In this document: piece after piece, positions 44,001 to 50,960 of the stretch
Numbering within the stretch: position 1 is the stretch's first letter
Layout of the letters: every line of letters begins with the position of its first letter
Notes under the pieces: generated by a model
Told to the model about the DNA's origin: nothing
Databases searched by the model: none
What the model saw: the letters and a program-made list of their open reading frames with translations, nothing else
Assembly (NCBI GenBank): GCA_903863935.1
Contig: CAIPDV010000030.1
Span: 1 to 50,960 of the forward strand
Reading direction: 5' to 3'
DNA length: 50,960 nucleotides
Source of the DNA: an uncultured Bacteroidota bacterium
GTDB lineage: Bacteria > Bacteroidota > Bacteroidia > JABEUT01
Made by a program: the position numbers and the translations under genes

Positions 44001-44782
44001 GGTGGTGGAGCATTGACCCAAAGCCTCATCCCTCATGGAGTCCGTATGTGAGTATGAGTGATAACCCAATTTTTTTAAATGATGTAAATGGAGACACAAC
44101 AATTTATTACAGTAGTAAAGGAGTACGATTGTTTGATGCTACTGATGATGGTCTCGCGACAGCAATTACAATTATAGATGATAAGCATTTACTGGATTTT
44201 CAAGGTGAGTTAGCTCTTGACAAAGGGGTCAAGGATAAGAATGGAAAAAGTTGGCATTTAGAACAATTTTCGTTCCCAAACAAAAGATGGAGAACCTATG
44301 GAAAAACTTTTGATATAAATGGAATAAGAAAATTTTATAAGGATAATACAGTAGATAAAGTAAATAATACTGTAAAAGGTAACGATGGAAAAGAGGCCAC
44401 ATACCCCAAAGGTTTTTTCAATGAAGCAGCAGCTAATCTCTACATGGGAAGCGACGGGTTAATAAGACCTGCTGGAAAAAATGCAAAAGGTGATTTTTAT
44501 ACTTCCAAACCTGGCCCTAAAGAGGCAGGATTTGGAGATCCCGCTGGAGATATTCATACACACCCTAATGAAGATGAATATGATTGGACAAAATATTCCG
44601 CTTTTAGCCTGAATCCAAGCTATGAGGATAGCCATATTGCAAGTAGTAACGGGGATGTTGACGTAATTGCTGGTCGCTTAAATATAATAATTTACAATGG
44701 TCAAGGGATGCTTATTCGTGTCGACAGGAGAAGCCTAAAAGACAAACCAGGAGACCCACCAGGAAGTGTTGAAGTGAGGTAA
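41072..44782 (+). CDS. HerA-type ATPase fused in frame to an RHS core and C-terminal toxin-like domain
   Basis: This is a single 1,236-codon frame. Residues 1-538 are HerA-like: an N-terminal HAS-barrel-like region, Walker A GSTGSGKS at 174-181, FDIHGEYSG, Walker B LFCDEAHLYIP (Asp433/Glu434) and VISQRPAEVNRTVLSQCNNF, ending IGEALIVGDASLLP. From residue 539 the text becomes an RHS protein: VQGLDYAYTLNGWIKGVNS, YD-repeat-like NYDENGNIL, and core LDDRLGRWWSIDP to about 1006. The C-terminal domain, about 1007-1236, has HTH at 1162-1164 and SYED at 1183-1186, a JAB/MPN (DUF4329-like) pattern. HerA lacks its usual last tens of residues and RHS lacks its large N-terminal part. It may be a natural fusion, or a recombination or assembly junction. 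Confidence 0.85.
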   Translation: MAIFKFEDKSSIGTVFSVDTATLIVKVDELEKLRKLQVNHLVAIKSSKAGQHLIGIINRITRKAADEEQPTGDDLGLSNFLFTENILRVNLIGTLLDKHGERENVFKRTLDTVPEIEALCFPIDGENITKFMQTISTKENYKIPLSIGKYSIDENAEAFLDGDKLFQRHAVIVGSTGSGKSWCVAKFIEQIANLPMANCILFDIHGEYSGKGFKSDGIQHLRVANPSDLGKGGNLANNVLMLPYWLLTYEEMLAMLLDRSDSNAPNQAMLFSKTVFNEKLKYLESIKDTAFKDNITIDSPIPYKIENILSELIALDEQMVEGARAGSEKQGPYNGKLTRFIQRLEAKSQDKRLGFLFQISEDELQLNWMNELCCRLMQGSALNAKKAGIKIIDFSEVPSDVLPLVIGLVARIVFTVQQWTAKEKQHPICLFCDEAHLYIPERMNQDAASELGLKSFERIAKEGRKYGVSLFVISQRPAEVNRTVLSQCNNFISLRLTNAEDQAVIKRLLPDNLAGLTEVLPILDIGEALIVGDASLLPTVQGLDYAYTLNGWIKGVNSSITIPSYDMGGDGDVHGPDADVARDAYGFTLDYYTGDYRSIGASNFEATGLPITSLYNGNIAAAAYAIKHLKPGTVGWVYAYDQLNRYRGQTTWIHPDRMLDNWSTGHTSPAAEEKVNYDENGNILTYIRHGNTAVGPEAMDSLNYNYKKGTNQLTNVRDGVPTGNYPNDIDDEPSKRNYQYNAIGQLAKDSSGDLDTITWNVYGKVRKIVKPSALFGYKDSIVFVYDPLGNRIKKLTYTSVYCHLCAAPPKVDTIIYSRDAQGNVLAMYNRNIDTVKLSEWDLYGSKRIGTLDTGLIMYPPVATSYTSTIDSTTIYYLEGQKQYELTNHLGSVLATINDRKLAVDTNHDSFTDYYLSNTIRAGDYYPVGMPIPGRRFQLLPDSEYKFGYQGSMKDNDIYGKENAFTTKNRELDDRLGRWWSIDPKPHPSWSPYVSMSDNPIFLNDVNGDTTIYYSSKGVRLFDATDDGLATAITIIDDKHLLDFQGELALDKGVKDKNGKSWHLEQFSFPNKRWRTYGKTFDINGIRKFYKDNTVDKVNNTVKGNDGKEATYPKGFFNEAAANLYMGSDGLIRPAGKNAKGDFYTSKPGPKEAGFGDPAGDIHTHPNEDEYDWTKYSAFSLNPSYEDSHIASSNGDVDVIAGRLNIIIYNGQGMLIRVDRRSLKDKPGDPPGSVEVR

Positions 44783-44792
44783 TTTCAAATTA

Positions 44793-45371
44793 ATGGGAAT
44801 AAAAAAATTAAAGCCGAGTTTCATTTTATTTTTCTTAATTGCCGCATGTTCTAATATGAAGCAAGCTAAGGATGATCGCATGATAAATGAGGCTAAATGG
44901 TTTTATTATGAATCTAATTTTTATTTGGGTGAGGTTACACCATATTGGCGACCAAAAAACGTTGATATTTCTATGGACACACTTAGTAATATTTGTTTTA
45001 TTAATAATAACCTCACCTTGAAAGTGGATACAGTAATCCATTTTGGTGATACCACAGAAATAAATCTTGCTATTTGGGATGTTAAAAGGAATGTGGAATT
45101 TTATCCTTGCTGTAATTTTAATGGAATTCCCTTTCTAAACATATTTGGCTTCTATCCTAATGTAGATACTATTTCTTATTGGAGTAATAATGGGCTTAAT
45201 ATCAGGAAACGTTCAGTTAATAGGGAACAGTTTAGCGACACACTTGAAAAATTTGGAATTTATAAAAGGAAGAAATTGAGGAAGATTTTCAAGGATTTTA
45301 TTGTGGAGAATAAAGAAAGATTGAATCCTTGGCTTAAATCAGAAGCCAAAAAGAGGGGATATATTAAGTAA
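44793..45371 (+). CDS. Putative lipoprotein in immunity-gene position
   Basis: This 192-residue protein has a lipobox (FFLIAAC) after a short hydrophobic leader, then a soluble domain with a Cys pair (FYPCCNF) and a basic C-terminus (YKRKKLRKIFKDF). No family is recognised. It starts 10 bases after the RHS-toxin gene, exactly where polymorphic-toxin immunity genes lie. A periplasm-facing lipoprotein would suit a toxin acting in or entering through the periplasm. This role is inferred from position only. Confidence 0.65.
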   Translation: MGIKKLKPSFILFFLIAACSNMKQAKDDRMINEAKWFYYESNFYLGEVTPYWRPKNVDISMDTLSNICFINNNLTLKVDTVIHFGDTTEINLAIWDVKRNVEFYPCCNFNGIPFLNIFGFYPNVDTISYWSNNGLNIRKRSVNREQFSDTLEKFGIYKRKKLRKIFKDFIVENKERLNPWLKSEAKKRGYIK

Positions 45372-45575
45372 ACATTTGTATGCAATTAGGTTTGCGAGAA
45401 ATGTTTCAATGGATAATTATTTTTTTTAAGTAAAATGTTTATTATAGATAGTTGAATTTATATGTAAGAGAAATTAAATATACCATAGATAATTCTAACT
45501 GATTTTTTGACATTCTCACAAAAAGCGAAAACCTAAACATATATCTATAGAGCAATGATATAGTTTATTATTACA

Positions 45576-47684
45576 ATGAGAAAATTGCTTCCGCTAATAT
45601 TAGTTTCTATTTCCACAGTAACTTATGGGCAAATTACATTTTATTCCATTCCTAAAGATTCCGAATTAGTAGCCCGTGATTTAACCACAAATGTCGGCTC
45701 AATTACCATCAGCGGTAATGTAAATAATAAACAATCAGCTTTCGATTCCCTTTGTGTAAAGGTATACACTGACGATTTGATAAGCGATTCGATTTATCAA
45801 ACCTTAGTTTATTCAGGCAACGATGCACCTTTTAGTTTTTCGGTGCAAATTCCCGCCGAATTGGCAGAACATAAAGTGTTGGTTTACGGAATAAAAGACG
45901 GGGCCGAAGCACTTGATACAAGTATTTACGGCATTGTCTCGGGTGACGTTTACATAATAGAGGGTCAGTCCAACGCCCTTGCTCAAGGCCGCGATCATGA
46001 AAGCGCCAACGGAAATAAGAGCGAGTTCATCAGGGTATTTGGTAACAGCGATTCGAGCACAAAAGGCTTACTTAAGAATTTAAGGTGGTTTGAGGGACAG
46101 GGTGACGGAGGATTTAAAGAAAATGGACATGCAGGGCAATGGGGGCTCAGGGTAGCAAGATTGCTTGTTGAACGTGTTAAAATTCCGATTGCCATTTTTA
46201 ACGGGGCCTGCGGAGGCACCCCTATTAACTACTATGAACGCCCGCCAAATTATATTACGAAAGTCAACTCTAATTACGGACGCCTCTATTACCGACTATC
46301 TCTGTGCGGATTGCAAAATAATGTCCGTGCCATCTTTTGGTGCCAGGGCGAGACAGACGGATTAAATGGCACATCCACTTCACAATATATCGCCAGTTTC
46401 AATAACCTCTATAAATCTTGGAGGGAAGATTATCCTTCGATAGAAAAGACCTATATTTTCCAAACCAAGTCCGAGAAAATATACCCGTTAAATGGCTTGA
46501 TGGCAATCGAAGAAGCGCAAAGGGAGGTTACGACAAAAAATAAAGACATAGAAATTATTCCTACGTCAGGACTGAAAGCTGACAGATCAGGAACCCATTT
46601 TGTATACAAAGGCGGCTATGAAGAATTCGGAAACAGGTTATTTCGTTTGGTGGCACGTGATTTATACAAAGTTAAACCCGAACATAAAAAGGGAGTTGAT
46701 GCCCCCATGATACGGACCGCATATTTAGACGATTCCGTTACCTTGGTTATCGAAGAGAACACGAAAGCTTTGGTTCCTCATAATACCAAACTACCGATCA
46801 TGGGATTTGAGGTTGAAAATAGAGTTGGGGCAACTATTGATACAATAATGGTTAAGAAAAACAAAATAATGCTGTACCTTTCAAAATATCCCGGAGATAA
46901 AGCAACGGTATCTTATATAGGGCAACAGAAAATATCTGAAAATTGGCTGACTACTATTGACAGTATTGAAACCCTTTCTTTTTATAAGTACCCCATAACA
47001 ATTCCATCAACAAAATTATCTTCCGGAACAAGAAAATACCATCGGGCCGCACCAATTATAGCATCCAAACCTGCACCCACCCTGCCCCGTAGGAATCTCA
47101 GAACAGTTAATAAGCCGGTTTACGACAGTTGCTTCACAAATAAAGAGGACGCGAGAAACAGTTACATGAACGGTTTAAAGGACGGCAAGTGGATCGAATA
47201 CGCAGATGTGAATTTTAACAAAGTGACGGATACAAATGCACCCTATTACATCTTGACAGTTTACAGCGCCGGCAAACCTTGTAATATTTCACGCAGGTAT
47301 TTTAAGGATGGCAAACTAAGGGATGTATTCCGATTTAAAAATGGCTTGCCCAACGGAATAAAAACTTCCTTTTATGAAAGCGGAAAAATAAAAGATGAGA
47401 TTCCCTTTACCGATGGGAAAATTAACGGAGTTGCAAGAACATATTACGAAAACGGTCATTTAAAGGGTGAGACAGTCTATTTATTCGGTGTTGAAAACGG
47501 AACAGCCAGGAACTATTACGAAAACGGTACACTGCAAGGTAAGGCTACTTTTCAGTATGGAAAAATAAATGGAGTTGCAATAACTTATTATGAGAATGGT
47601 AAAGAGTGTTGTGAAATGTCATACGTTAACGGGACAGTCAGTTCTAAAATATCATACGATAAAAATGGACGCAGACTCAATTAG
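45576..47684 (+). CDS. Secreted SGNH (SASA-type) esterase with MORN-type repeats
   Basis: This 702-residue protein has a signal peptide (PLILVSISTVTYGQ) and a beta domain. A sialate O-acetylesterase/SASA-type SGNH hydrolase domain follows: IIEGQSNALAQG with nucleophile Ser132, GACGGTPINYYERP, FWCQGETDG, and Asp336/His341 in ADRSGTHFVYKGGYEEFGNR. After a linker come about five MORN-variant repeats (residues about 590-700: YYENGHLKGETVYLFGVENG, YYENGTLQGKATFQYGKING). The combination suggests deacetylation of surface or dietary glycans. No T9SS tail is present. The amine oxidase gene follows after 29 bases. Confidence 0.85.
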   Translation: MRKLLPLILVSISTVTYGQITFYSIPKDSELVARDLTTNVGSITISGNVNNKQSAFDSLCVKVYTDDLISDSIYQTLVYSGNDAPFSFSVQIPAELAEHKVLVYGIKDGAEALDTSIYGIVSGDVYIIEGQSNALAQGRDHESANGNKSEFIRVFGNSDSSTKGLLKNLRWFEGQGDGGFKENGHAGQWGLRVARLLVERVKIPIAIFNGACGGTPINYYERPPNYITKVNSNYGRLYYRLSLCGLQNNVRAIFWCQGETDGLNGTSTSQYIASFNNLYKSWREDYPSIEKTYIFQTKSEKIYPLNGLMAIEEAQREVTTKNKDIEIIPTSGLKADRSGTHFVYKGGYEEFGNRLFRLVARDLYKVKPEHKKGVDAPMIRTAYLDDSVTLVIEENTKALVPHNTKLPIMGFEVENRVGATIDTIMVKKNKIMLYLSKYPGDKATVSYIGQQKISENWLTTIDSIETLSFYKYPITIPSTKLSSGTRKYHRAAPIIASKPAPTLPRRNLRTVNKPVYDSCFTNKEDARNSYMNGLKDGKWIEYADVNFNKVTDTNAPYYILTVYSAGKPCNISRRYFKDGKLRDVFRFKNGLPNGIKTSFYESGKIKDEIPFTDGKINGVARTYYENGHLKGETVYLFGVENGTARNYYENGTLQGKATFQYGKINGVAITYYENGKECCEMSYVNGTVSSKISYDKNGRRLN

Positions 47685-47713
47685 TAATGAATAAATCAAA
47701 TGAAAGATAACCT

Positions 47714-49270
47714 ATGTCGCGTTCAATTTTTGCAAGACTGCACCGCAGATTCGGAACCCAAATTAGCGGCGTCGAAAAACATAATCACATTGCGAGGTTC
47801 GATCAGGAAATTGAAGAATTCACAAGGCATATTGTTGATAGGAACGAAATCAGCAAAATAATTAACCCGGAAACAGAGAATCAACCATCGGTTATTATTA
47901 TTGGTGCAGGATTTGCAGGTCTTTCCGCAGCATACTTTCTTTTAAAGCACAACGTTAAAGTTACACTCTTGGAGGCCAGAGAAAGAGTTGGGGGGCGTGT
48001 TCATAGCCTTCGTGATTTCGCAAATGGACAAACAATTGAAGGAGGCGCAGAGCTTATCGGAACAAACCACCGGCTTTGGGTTAAATTAGCCAAAGAGTTT
48101 GGATTTAGCATGAGCGTTGTAACCCAGGATGAGTTATTCAGTGGCGCAGGGCTTCATGAGCCGTTGGAAATAGGCGGTATAATTTATGATCATGAAGGTG
48201 CAAAGCGGTTATATGAATTAATGGATTTAGTATGTGAAAAGATGGTGGCTGATGCCAAGAATATTAATGCTAAACAACCCTGGCTAAGTGTGAACGCAGA
48301 AAATATTGATAAAAAATCACTTTCGGAGTGGTTGGATGAAAGAGTTGCGGAACTTGAGATTGAAATACCTATATCTTCTGATGAAAAGAAGAATCTTAGG
48401 AAAGCGCTCGATATGGAGTTCTCTAATAATAATGCGGTAAGCACCGAAAAACAGAGCATGCTTGGGATGCTTGCACTTGTTAAAGGGGGTGGCGGAAAAA
48501 CATACTGGTCAATGACGGAAGTATACCGATGCAGCCATGGTAACGATGCGCTTGCAAAAGAAATGTGTGATTTGATTATTCAGAAAAACGGTAATCAGGT
48601 TTTAACTCAAACCCCCGTTGATGAAATACTAATTGGTTCAGATAGAGTTTGTGTGAAAGATCAAAAAGGAAAAGAACATAATGCAGATTATTTGATTTTA
48701 GCTGTACCACCGTCGGTTTGGGGAAATTTTAAGAAGGTTAGCCCTGACGTACTGAATGAATATTCTTGTCAAATGGGATTGGCAATTAAATATTTGAGTT
48801 CAGTTAAAAGCCGTTTCTGGATAGAACAGGGAATTGCTCCGTCGGGGCTTGCTAATTCGATTGGCATGACATGGGAGGGTAGCGATAATCAGATATGTAA
48901 ACCTGAAAACGAATATGAACTTACCGTTTTTGCAGGAGCCAAATCCGCGCAGGATATAGTAAATATGTCTGATGCCAAACGCGATTTGTTTTATAAAGAT
49001 GAAATGAATAGAATTTATCCGGGCTATGACGAATATTTAATAAATAAAAAATTCATGAATTGGCCTAAGGAGCCTTGGACGGAGGCCGGTTATTCGTTCC
49101 CTAATACCGGAGAGGTTTGTACTAAAATCAAGAAGCTTAATGAGGGGTATAATGAAAGAATGTTTTTTGCCGGTGAACATACGTGCATGGCATTCGTAGG
49201 GTATATGGAAGGCGCACTTCAATCAGGAGCAAATGCCGCAAATAAAATTTTGGAGAAAATAAAGAAATGA
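47714..49270 (+). CDS. Flavin-containing amine oxidase family protein
   Basis: The 518-residue product has a Rossmann FAD-binding motif at residues 60-90 (VIIIGAGFAGLSAAYFLLKH then LLEARERVGGRV; GAGFAG at 64-69, Glu88 for ribose) and the family's C-terminal FAD-contact region (FFAGEHTCMAFVGYMEGALQ then SGANAANKIL). An extra 55-residue N-terminal segment precedes the domain, without an obvious signal peptide. It probably oxidises an amine or desaturates a substrate; which one cannot be told. It is likely co-transcribed with the upstream esterase. Confidence 0.9.
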   Translation: MSRSIFARLHRRFGTQISGVEKHNHIARFDQEIEEFTRHIVDRNEISKIINPETENQPSVIIIGAGFAGLSAAYFLLKHNVKVTLLEARERVGGRVHSLRDFANGQTIEGGAELIGTNHRLWVKLAKEFGFSMSVVTQDELFSGAGLHEPLEIGGIIYDHEGAKRLYELMDLVCEKMVADAKNINAKQPWLSVNAENIDKKSLSEWLDERVAELEIEIPISSDEKKNLRKALDMEFSNNNAVSTEKQSMLGMLALVKGGGGKTYWSMTEVYRCSHGNDALAKEMCDLIIQKNGNQVLTQTPVDEILIGSDRVCVKDQKGKEHNADYLILAVPPSVWGNFKKVSPDVLNEYSCQMGLAIKYLSSVKSRFWIEQGIAPSGLANSIGMTWEGSDNQICKPENEYELTVFAGAKSAQDIVNMSDAKRDLFYKDEMNRIYPGYDEYLINKKFMNWPKEPWTEAGYSFPNTGEVCTKIKKLNEGYNERMFFAGEHTCMAFVGYMEGALQSGANAANKILEKIKK

Positions 49271-49364
49271 AGTTAATCTACTTTTGGCTGCAACATCGGT
49301 GCTTGATTTTGCTTCCTTTTATTTGATTCTTTCCGTAACGTCTTGACCACTGGATTATTTTTAA

Positions 49365-50960
49365 TTATTTAACCAATATTACCTTACGATTGAATGTATC
49401 ATTTCCGATTGATATGTGAATAAAGTAAACACCATTGGCTTCATTACTGAGGTTAATTAATTTTGAGAACTTACCACTTATACCCTCCTTGCACTCGGAG
49501 ATAACCTGTCCGAGTTCATCGGTAATTTTAAATGTCAAGCCGGCACCTTCTTTTGTCTCAACGGTAAGTGTAAAAGTGCCCGTGTTTGGATTCGGATAGA
49601 TGCTTATTATTGAGGAATTGTTTGTTGAATTAATTCCCGTCAGTAGTGACACAACTACGCAAATACTGTCCTTACATCCATTGTTATCAATAACCATGCA
49701 ACAATAAGTCCCGAAACATTGGTTACCTATCGAATCAGTAGTTTGATTATTTGGCGACCAAAGGTAGGTGTAGGGTGGTGTCCCTCCCGTTGGAGTAGCT
49801 TTTGCAGTTCCATCGCATGGACCGTGGTCTGACGTAGAAGATTGCAAAAGGCCAAGGGGAGATGAAGGCTCGGTAATCGTCACGGACATGGTCGCACTGC
49901 ATCCATGATTATCGGTGGCAGTAATTGTATAACTACCTGCACTTAGATTTGATGCTATAAGATTTGTTCCGCCGCTTGGTGACCACGCATAAGTATAAGG
50001 TGATGTACCTCCAGTAGCTGCATTAGCTATAGCACTTCCTGTTCCGCCATTACAGGCAATATTATTTTGCGAAGCAATAGTAATTGAAGTAACAGCAATA
50101 GGTTGAGTAATCGCTACAGTTGCGGTTGCAGTGCATCCGTAATTATCGGTGACAGTGATAGTATAACTACCAGCACTTAAGTTCAACGCCGCGAGGTTTG
50201 TTCCGCCGTTTGGAGTCCAGCTATAAGTATATGGAGCTGTGCCTCCCGTTGCAGGGTTGGCTGTAGCGGTTCCTGTTCCACCGCTACAAGCAATATTATT
50301 TTGTGAAGCAATCGTAATGGAAGGTGTAGTGGCAGGTTGAGTAATCGTTACAGATGCGGTTCCAGTACATCCATGATTATCAGTGACCATAATAGTATAA
50401 CTACCGGAGCTCAAATTCGATGCTGCAAGGTTAGTTCCACCGCTTGGAGTCCAATTATAGGTATATGGAGACATGCCTCCGATTGCAGGGTTAGCAGTAG
50501 CACTTCCTGTTCCGCCTTTGCAGGCAATATTATTTTGTGATGCAATCGTAATAGAGGGAGCAGAAGCCGGTTGAGTAATTGTCACAGATGCGGTTGCGGT
50601 GCACCCATGATTATCTGTTGTGGTAATTGTATAACTGCCAGCGCTCAAATTAGAAGCAATAAGATTTGTTCCGCCCGTTGGGGTCCAGCTATAGGTATAA
50701 GGGGATGTACCTCCCGTCGCTGAATTGGAAATTACCTCGCCAGTTCCTCCATTACATTGTACATCCGTATGACTTGAAATACCAATAGCGAGAGTCGATG
50801 TAGGCTGGGTAATATTAATTGAAGCGGTTGCACTACACCCGTTGTTATCTTGAACACTAACAGAATAAGTTCCTGCACTCAGACTGCTCACTGTAGCAGT
50901 AGTTGTAGAACTGCCATCTGACCAGTTGTAAGTATAAGGTGTAGAACCTCCTGATGGAGC
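49365..50960 (-). CDS. SprB-repeat T9SS protein (partial, continues past the right edge)
   Basis: The visible part is 531 codons. The frame stays open to the window edge, so the start lies outside. It consists of tandem SprB-type repeats (PYTYSWTPTGGTNL, SAGSYTITTTDNHGCTATASV, TITQP). These are followed by a variant repeat with four Cys (CDGTAKATPTGGTPPYTYLW, CFGTYCCMVIDNNGCKDSIC) and a T9SS type A sorting domain (SIYPNPNTGTFTLTVE to the C-terminus). SprB itself is the mobile gliding adhesin of Flavobacterium johnsoniae; this relative may be an adhesin. The 3' gap to the oxidase gene is 94 bases. Confidence 0.93.
   Translation of the reverse strand, partial: APSGGSTPYTYNWSDGSSTTTATVSSLSAGTYSVSVQDNNGCSATASINITQPTSTLAIGISSHTDVQCNGGTGEVISNSATGGTSPYTYSWTPTGGTNLIASNLSAGSYTITTTDNHGCTATASVTITQPASAPSITIASQNNIACKGGTGSATANPAIGGMSPYTYNWTPSGGTNLAASNLSSGSYTIMVTDNHGCTGTASVTITQPATTPSITIASQNNIACSGGTGTATANPATGGTAPYTYSWTPNGGTNLAALNLSAGSYTITVTDNYGCTATATVAITQPIAVTSITIASQNNIACNGGTGSAIANAATGGTSPYTYAWSPSGGTNLIASNLSAGSYTITATDNHGCSATMSVTITEPSSPLGLLQSSTSDHGPCDGTAKATPTGGTPPYTYLWSPNNQTTDSIGNQCFGTYCCMVIDNNGCKDSICVVVSLLTGINSTNNSSIISIYPNPNTGTFTLTVETKEGAGLTFKITDELGQVISECKEGISGKFSKLINLSNEANGVYFIHISIGNDTFNRKVILVK
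49870..50960 (-). repeat. 234-bp tandem repeats in the SprB-like gene
   Basis: The phrase CAATATTATTTT (plus strand) begins at 50057, 50291 and 50525, exactly 234 bases apart, and a diverged counterpart falls near 50759. Each unit encodes 78 residues, one SprB repeat. Central copies are close to identical at the DNA level. The array continues past the window. Confidence 0.9.

Noticed and set aside
42771-44782. Separate RHS gene starting at an internal ATG near 42771
   Set aside because: No promoter or start context is visible, and the RHS motif QGLDYAYTLNGW lies upstream of that ATG in the continuous frame.
47791-47806. CATTGCGAGG-like match to the dispersed repeat inside the amine oxidase gene
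   Set aside because: Only about 10 bases match, within a conserved frame; likely chance.
49870-50960. Regularly spaced repeats considered as a CRISPR array
   Set aside because: The unit is 234 bp, fully coding and in frame; there is no short-repeat/spacer pattern. No CRISPR array was seen anywhere in the window.

Overview
The window comes from a member of the Bacteroidota, most likely an environmental lineage outside Bacteroides itself. The evidence is consistent: several secreted proteins end in type IX secretion (T9SS) sorting domains; there is a complete MoxR-DUF58-BatABCDE (aerotolerance) operon; a GWxTD protein and SprB repeats are present; and there are many TAnnTTTG -7 promoter elements with few recognisable Shine-Dalgarno sequences. 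No single feature fixes the genus.

Layout. 1-2.2 kb: a DUF5808 membrane protein and a translationally coupled small protein + TIR/SEFIR protein pair, a candidate defence unit. 2.2-4.1 kb (minus): rarA and a lipoprotein. 4.2-12.4 kb (plus): moxR, DUF58, a membrane protein, batA, batB, batC, batD and batE, mostly with overlapping ends. 12.4-15.1 kb: rmuC and a GWxTD lipoprotein. 15.1-23.2 kb (minus): clpB, a T9SS cargo, a PASTA protein and a 908-residue tandem D-Ala-D-Ala ligase. 23.4-23.8 kb: the RNase P RNA gene rnpB. 23.8-26.6 kb: two more T9SS cargo genes. 26.6-28.7 kb (minus): a response regulator/histidine kinase pair. 28.9-32.5 kb: a predicted outer-membrane protein, rpsO and pnp, with a UUCG-loop terminator. 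32.5-35.1 kb: a small periplasmic protein and a 5'-truncated propeller histidine kinase, bracketed by inverted copies of a 23-bp dispersed repeat. 35.9-39.5 kb: a LolD-type ATPase, a SIMPL-like protein and a coupled two-gene unit. 39.5-39.8 kb: tRNA-Gly and tRNA-Leu.

Downstream of tRNA-Leu lies an accessory segment (about 39.8-45.4 kb) with the most unusual gene here. A SIR2-domain gene is followed 4 bases later by a HerA-type ATPase gene, the known Sir2-HerA anti-phage architecture. The HerA reading frame does not stop: near base 42,686 it continues in frame into an RHS-repeat core and a C-terminal JAB/MPN-like toxin candidate, then a small lipoprotein gene in the immunity-gene position. This is either a real defence/polymorphic-toxin chimera or a recombination or assembly junction. 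The window ends with an SGNH esterase carrying MORN-type repeats, a flavin amine oxidase, and the 3' part of a SprB-repeat T9SS protein whose 234-bp units run off the right edge.

Functionally the left two thirds is mainly core chromosome (envelope stress and aerotolerance, proteostasis, cell wall, RNA processing). Accessory material is concentrated at the TIR pair, the repeat-flanked kinase and the post-tRNA segment. All family assignments are by reading motifs; no database search was possible.
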